Assembly (NCBI GenBank): GCA_017883605.1
Contig: JADGNH010000028.1
Coordinates: forward strand, 1 to 17,900
Reading direction: 5' to 3'
DNA length: 17,900 nucleotides
From: Methanobacteriaceae archaeon
GTDB lineage: Archaea > Methanobacteriota > Methanobacteria > Methanobacteriales > Methanobacteriaceae
Shown here: in pieces, positions 14,075 through 17,900 of the stretch
How the letters are laid out: each line of letters starts with the position of its first letter
Numbering within the stretch: position 1 is the stretch's first letter
Notes under the pieces: model-generated
Told to the model about the DNA's origin: nothing
Seen by the model: only the letters and a program-made list of their open reading frames with translations
The model's database searches: none
Translations under genes and position numbers: made by a program

Positions 14075-17000
14075 TCACAAACCATGATACTCATTCAATG
14101 ATTTTACCCCAATCTCACCCTTTCCAATCTCTTCAATGGCGTTAAGAGCTGCACGGGCTCCTGCCAGGGTGGTTACGTAGGGTATTCCCAGTTCAACAGC
14201 CCTTCTCCTTATATAATAGTTGTCGTCTGCGGACTGTCTGCCGGAGGGGGTGTTTATTATGAGGTCTATCTCCCCACCTAAAATGGCATCTCGAATGTTG
14301 GGAGATTCCTGGCTTACTTTTCGAATGATTTCAATTTTAACCTTGCCTTTAACTGCTTCGGCTGTTCCTCTGGTCCCTATAATTTCAAAACCTAATTCTT
14401 CAGCTTTCTCCACGATGTCCAGAATTTTATCTTTATCGGCGTCCTTGACACTTATGAATATTTTACCCCCCTGGGGAAGTTCCATTCCAGCCGAGAGTTG
14501 TGCTTTGTAGTATGATACTTCGAAATTCTCATCTATGCCCATACTTTCTCCAGTAGATCTCATCTCAGGGCCTAAAACTGAATCCGCCTCAGGAAGCTTT
14601 ATGAAGGGGAATATGGATTCTTTAACCGCTACATGATCTATTTCCACTTCATCTTTAAATCCCAGGTCAGGGAGTTTATGTCCTATCATGAGCTGGGCCG
14701 CCACCTTGGCCAGAGGTATTCCCACTGCCTTGCTTACAAAGGGCACGGTCCTGCTTGCCCGGGGATTTGCCTCTAAAATGTAAACCTGGGGTTCTTCACC
14801 TATTTTAACCGCGTACTGGATGTTCATCAGGCCCACCACTCCCAGTTCCAGGGCCAGTTTATGGGTGAAATCTTTGATGGTTTTGATCACATCCTCGGGA
14901 ATAGTCTGGGGAGGTATGACACAGGCTGAATCCCCGGAGTGCACTCCTGCTTCCTCTATATGTTCCATTATCCCCCCGATGAACACATTCTCCCCGTCGC
15001 AGAGGGCATCCACATCTATTTCAATGGCATCCTCCAGGAATTTATCCACCAGTATGGGGTGTTCTGGTGATATGCGTACCGCCTCTTCCATGTACTCCCG
15101 GAGTTCCTGGTCGTCGTAGACAATTTCCATGGCTCTCCCACCCAGTACATAGGACGGCCGCACCAGCACTGGAAAGCCTATCCTCTCTGCAGCTTTCCTG
15201 GCACCTTCAAAGGAATTGACAATTCCATATTCGGCTTGAGGTATTTCCAAACGATTTAAAACTCGGGTAAAGCGTTCCCGATCTTCTACCCGGTCTATGC
15301 TCTCATGGGGTGTTCCCATTATCCTTACACCCTTCTCTGCCAGGGGAACAGCCAGATTTATGGAGGTTTGACCTCCGAACTGGACCACCACTCCGTAAGG
15401 GTTTTCCTTTTCTATGATGCCCATCACGTCCTCCATGGTTAGAGGTTCAAAGTAAAGCTTGTTTGATATATCATAATCTGTGCTCACGGTTTCAGGGTTG
15501 TTATTTATGATTATAGTTTCTATACCTTCATTTTTCAGGGCCATTGCTGCATGGACACAGCAGTAATCAAATTCTATGCCCTGGCCAATTCTTATGGGTC
15601 CTGCTCCAATTATGATTATCTTTTTATTGTCTGATACCGCTACTTCATCCTCTTCTTCGTAGGTACCATAGTAGTAGGGTGTTTTTGCTTCAAACTCCGC
15701 AGCGCAGGTGTCAACCATTTTATAGGTGGGAATGATACCATAATCCTTTCGAGCCTTTATTATGGCATTTTCATCTTGTCCGGTGATTTCAGAAAGCTTT
15801 CGGTCAGAGAAACCTCTCCTTTTTGCTTTTTTCAGAGTTTCAGCCCTTAAGATGTTATTGTTATTCAGTTCTTTTTCAAAGTTTATGATGTTGAGTATTT
15901 TATAGAGGAAAAACTCATCGATCTTGGTTATGTGGTGGATCTTCTCAACACTCATCCCCGACTTTAGGGCGGTGTAAACCTGAAAAATACGCTCATCAGT
16001 GGCATGTTCCAGTTGTTCCTCATTAAATTCAATTTCATCAAAGCCGTATCTGGCTATGTCCAGGGATCTTATGGCCTTGTGCAGGGATTCCTCCATGGTC
16101 CTTCCAATGGCCATTACTTCTCCAGTGGACTTCATCTGCACGCCAATCTCTCTTTTAATGCCTTTAAACTTGTCAAAAGGCCATCTGGGGATTTTAGCTA
16201 CCACGTAGTCTAGGGCTGGTTCGAAGGATGCGGGTGTCTCCTTGGTTATGTCGTTCTGTATCTCATCCAGGGTCATGCCCACGGCGATTTTGGCGGATAT
16301 CTTGGCTATGGGATATCCGGTAGCTTTGGAAGCAAGGGCACTGCTCCTGCTTACCCGGGGATTCACTTCAATTACCATGTACTCCCCAGTTTCGGGGTGC
16401 ACTGCAAACTGGATATTACAGCCCCCCTGAATTTTTAGGGCTCTAATAATTTTTATAGAGGCATTTCTAAGTTTTTGGTTGTCTACATCAGACAGGGTCT
16501 GAGATGGGGCCACTACAATGCTCTCTCCGGTGTGGATGCCCATGGGATCCAGGTTTTCCATGTTACAGACGATGATGCATGTGTCGTTTTTATCCCGCAT
16601 AACCTCATATTCAAATTCCTTCCATCCAATGACGGATTCGTCTATTAAAACCTGATTTATGAAGCTCATATCCAGACCCCGGGTCACAACTTCTTTGAGC
16701 TCTTTTTTGTTGTGTGCAACTCCCCCACCGGTTCCTCCCAGGGTAAAGGCCGGTCTTACTATTATGGGATATCCAATTTCTTCCACAGCTTTCAGAGCAT
16801 CTTCCGGGCTGGTGACAGCCCTACATTGGGGTATGGGCTCATTAAGCTTCATCATAAAATTTCCAAATAAATCACGGTCTTCCACATTGGCGATGGTTTC
16901 AACCGATGATCCAATAACCTTAATTCCCTCCAGGGCACCGATCTTCTCCAGACCAGTGGCCACATTTAAACCGGTCTGTCCGCCCATGGTGGGCAGGATG

Positions 17001-17254
17001 GCGTCTGGCTTCTCCTTTGCTATGATCTTGGCCACGATCTCCGGGGTAAGGGGCTCCACATAGACCCGGTCTGCCATGTCCATATCTGTTTGAATGGTCG
17101 CCGGGTTGCTGTTCACAAGAACAGTTTCTACTCCCTCTTCCATTAAAGATTTACATGCTTGTGAACCTGAATAATCGAATTCAGCCGCCTGACCAATCTG
17201 AATAGGTCCTGATCCAATAATGAGAACTTTCTTTATATCGTCGTCCTTGGGCAT
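14075..17254 (-). CDS. carB: Carbamoyl-phosphate synthase large subunit
   Basis: The 1059-residue single-chain CarB has the full layout. The first half is the carboxyphosphate domain: GSGPIQIGQAAEFDYSGSQ at about 14-32, then an ATP-grasp including RPAFTLGGTGGGVAHN and VIEVNPRVSRSSALASKATG. An oligomerisation segment follows. The second half is the carbamoyl-phosphate domain, beginning near residue 557 with GAGPIRIGQGIEFDYCCVH, with RPSYVLGGRAMEIVY and LEANPRASRTVPFVSKAVG. The MGS-like regulatory domain (about 930-1059) ends the chain. With CarA it makes carbamoyl phosphate from glutamine, bicarbonate and two ATP for arginine and pyrimidines. Some methanogens split this gene in two; here it is intact. 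GAGGAA (plus-strand 17261-17266) precedes ATG 17254. carA lies upstream across a 239-base spacer with repeats. Confidence 0.97.
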   Translation of the reverse strand: MPKDDDIKKVLIIGSGPIQIGQAAEFDYSGSQACKSLMEEGVETVLVNSNPATIQTDMDMADRVYVEPLTPEIVAKIIAKEKPDAILPTMGGQTGLNVATGLEKIGALEGIKVIGSSVETIANVEDRDLFGNFMMKLNEPIPQCRAVTSPEDALKAVEEIGYPIIVRPAFTLGGTGGGVAHNKKELKEVVTRGLDMSFINQVLIDESVIGWKEFEYEVMRDKNDTCIIVCNMENLDPMGIHTGESIVVAPSQTLSDVDNQKLRNASIKIIRALKIQGGCNIQFAVHPETGEYMVIEVNPRVSRSSALASKATGYPIAKISAKIAVGMTLDEIQNDITKETPASFEPALDYVVAKIPRWPFDKFKGIKREIGVQMKSTGEVMAIGRTMEESLHKAIRSLDIARYGFDEIEFNEEQLEHATDERIFQVYTALKSGMSVEKIHHITKIDEFFLYKILNIINFEKELNNNNILRAETLKKAKRRGFSDRKLSEITGQDENAIIKARKDYGIIPTYKMVDTCAAEFEAKTPYYYGTYEEEDEVAVSDNKKIIIIGAGPIRIGQGIEFDYCCVHAAMALKNEGIETIIINNNPETVSTDYDISNKLYFEPLTMEDVMGIIEKENPYGVVVQFGGQTSINLAVPLAEKGVRIMGTPHESIDRVEDRERFTRVLNRLEIPQAEYGIVNSFEGARKAAERIGFPVLVRPSYVLGGRAMEIVYDDQELREYMEEAVRISPEHPILVDKFLEDAIEIDVDALCDGENVFIGGIMEHIEEAGVHSGDSACVIPPQTIPEDVIKTIKDFTHKLALELGVVGLMNIQYAVKIGEEPQVYILEANPRASRTVPFVSKAVGIPLAKVAAQLMIGHKLPDLGFKDEVEIDHVAVKESIFPFIKLPEADSVLGPEMRSTGESMGIDENFEVSYYKAQLSAGMELPQGGKIFISVKDADKDKILDIVEKAEELGFEIIGTRGTAEAVKGKVKIEIIRKVSQESPNIRDAILGGEIDLIINTPSGRQSADDNYYIRRRAVELGIPYVTTLAGARAALNAIEEIGKGEIGVKSLNEYHGL

Positions 17255-17296
17255 TTACAATTCCTCGTTATTATTTCTCTTTTTATTCTTCTATAA

Positions 17297-17346
17297 TTCA
17301 GTTATAAGATTTCATATTTACCTTCAGTTATAAGATCATATTTACC
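17297..17346. repeat. Tandem repeat overlapping the likely carB promoter
   Basis: TTCAGTTATAAGAT plus CATATTTACC occurs at 17297-17322 (with two extra T) and 17323-17346. On the minus strand each unit carries CTTATAACTGAA, a TATA-like box. The proximal copy predicts a start about 25 bases upstream of carB, so carB may have its own duplicated promoter. Confidence 0.7.
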
Positions 17347-17360
17347 AATGTTTAAGGGCT

Positions 17361-17470
17361 TTATCCTTATTTTAAAGGTTTATCCCCCTTATTTTAAGGA
17401 GTTTTTATCCTTATTTTAAGGGGGTTTATCCCTTATTTTAAAATATGTTTAAGGGTTATCCCCTAATTTT
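17361..17470. repeat. Array of CCTTATTTTAAGG dyads in the carA-carB spacer
   Basis: Three clear copies of the small inverted repeat CCTTATTTTAAGG or CCTTATTTTAAAGG lie at 17365-17378, 17387-17399 and 17409-17421. More degenerate copies are at 17431-17455 and 17456-17470. Most are preceded by TTTATC. Arms are 4-5 bp with a 3-6 base centre. Periodicity is about 20-25 bases, so these are tandem repeats whose unit is itself dyad-symmetric. Confidence 0.8.
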
Positions 17471-17493
17471 GTGAATTCATCAGATTTTAGAGG

Positions 17494-17900
17494 CTAATAT
17501 TCCTTCAGAGTCTTCAAGAACTCATCGAAGAAGTAATCTGTATCATGGGGTCCTGGGCCGGCTTCAGGGTGGTACTGCATGCTGGATATTGGTAGTTCTG
17601 CATGTTCTATACCTTCTGCCGTGCCATCGTTTAGATTTATTTGAGTTATATTTATGGGTGCATTCTTCATAGAATCGGGGTCGACGGTGAATCCGTGGTT
17701 TTGGGATGTTATGGAAACTTTACCGGAGCGTAAATCTTTTACAGGCTGGTTAATTCCTCGATGACCAAATTTCATCTTGACCGTCTTCGCCCCGCTCGCC
17801 AGTCCCAGCAGCTGGTGGCCGAGACAAATCCCGAAGATCGGTATCTCGCTCGCCAGCAGCTCGGCGATGGCTTTGATCGCGTAGTCGCACGGCTCCGGAT
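17494..17900 (-). CDS. carA: Carbamoyl-phosphate synthase small subunit (5' partial, composition mosaic)
   Basis: Only the C-terminal part of the glutaminase subunit is inside the window. The class I amidotransferase triad is visible: the nucleophile Cys in FGICLGHQ, and His-Glu in MQYHPEAGPGPHD. SQNHGF is also typical of CarA. It supplies ammonia to CarB. The frame continues past ATG 17775 to the window edge, so that ATG is internal (KTVKMKFGHRG). Codons 3' of about 17780 (the C-terminal part) look archaeal and are about 43% G+C. Upstream codons encode PEPCDYAIKAIAELL...LASGAKTVKMKFGH at about 65% G+C and look gammaproteobacterial. The reading frame is intact across the change. The gene identity is certain; whether the molecule is real or an assembly chimera is not. 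Confidence 0.9.
   Translation of the reverse strand, partial: PEPCDYAIKAIAELLASEIPIFGICLGHQLLGLASGAKTVKMKFGHRGINQPVKDLRSGKVSITSQNHGFTVDPDSMKNAPINITQINLNDGTAEGIEHAELPISSMQYHPEAGPGPHDTDYFFDEFLKTLKEY
17781..17900. other. High-G+C segment inside carA
   Basis: By direct count 78 of 120 bases (65%) are G or C, against 125 of 290 (43%) in 17491-17780. Codons such as CTG, GCG, GCC and GAG replace the AT-ending codons used elsewhere. The change is abrupt and falls in the conserved VKMKFGH coding stretch. Confidence 0.85.

Noticed and set aside
16659..17063. 134-codon open frame opposite carB
   Set aside because: It is a shadow of the well-conserved carB frame and its product is Ser/Pro-rich nonsense.
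17494..17775. Complete 93-codon protein starting at ATG 17775
   Set aside because: The frame continues upstream with canonical CarA sequence including the catalytic Cys, so this Met is internal.

Overview
The window looks like the chromosome of a hydrogenotrophic methanogen of the order Methanobacteriales, most likely Methanobacterium or a close relative. The support is archaeal transcription factor E, AT-rich spacers with archaeal TATA boxes, GGTG-type ribosome binding sites, a coenzyme F420 ligase paralogue, a TfuA-like thioamidation factor, and archaeal-looking carB and carA. The genus call rests on recognition, not on a search.

Left part (1-3664, + strand): the 3' portion of a GT20 (trehalose-6-phosphate synthase-like) glycosyltransferase, a GHMP-family sugar kinase of the HddA/fucokinase type, and a CPA1 Na+/H+ antiporter. 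This is a plausible osmolyte and ion-homeostasis neighbourhood. A 413-base spacer follows, with a perfect 2 x 20 bp tandem repeat and a long hairpin ending in a T tract.

Centre (4087-10273, + strand): a Cys-rich G3E-type GTPase, a partner protein with a four-Cys [4Fe-4S] motif, and a long CofE-like paralogue. These look like an anaerobic metallocofactor set whose targets are unknown. A spacer then holds a candidate small RNA with its own strong promoter. Next come tfe with a tightly coupled HD-domain hydrolase, a TfuA-like protein, and a LarE-type sulfur-insertion enzyme with an unusual C-terminal extension. The TfuA/LarE adjacency suggests sulfur delivery for thioamidation, for example of methyl-coenzyme M reductase. 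This is inference.

Right part (10460-17900, - strand): a small unknown protein coupled to a four-CBS-domain protein, a UspA-type stress protein behind duplicated TATA boxes, an amidohydrolase/deaminase, full-length carB, and the 3' part of carA. The carA-carB spacer is unusually long (239 bases) and holds two families of tandem repeats, one made of small dyads.

The clearest anomaly is inside carA. The last 120 bases of the window (about 17781-17900) are about 65% G+C, against about 43% for the rest of carA, and encode a gammaproteobacterial-looking amidotransferase segment in perfect frame with an archaeal-looking C-terminus. This is either a recombinant gene or an assembly chimera joined at a conserved stretch. 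Short tandem duplications recur in most of the spacers.
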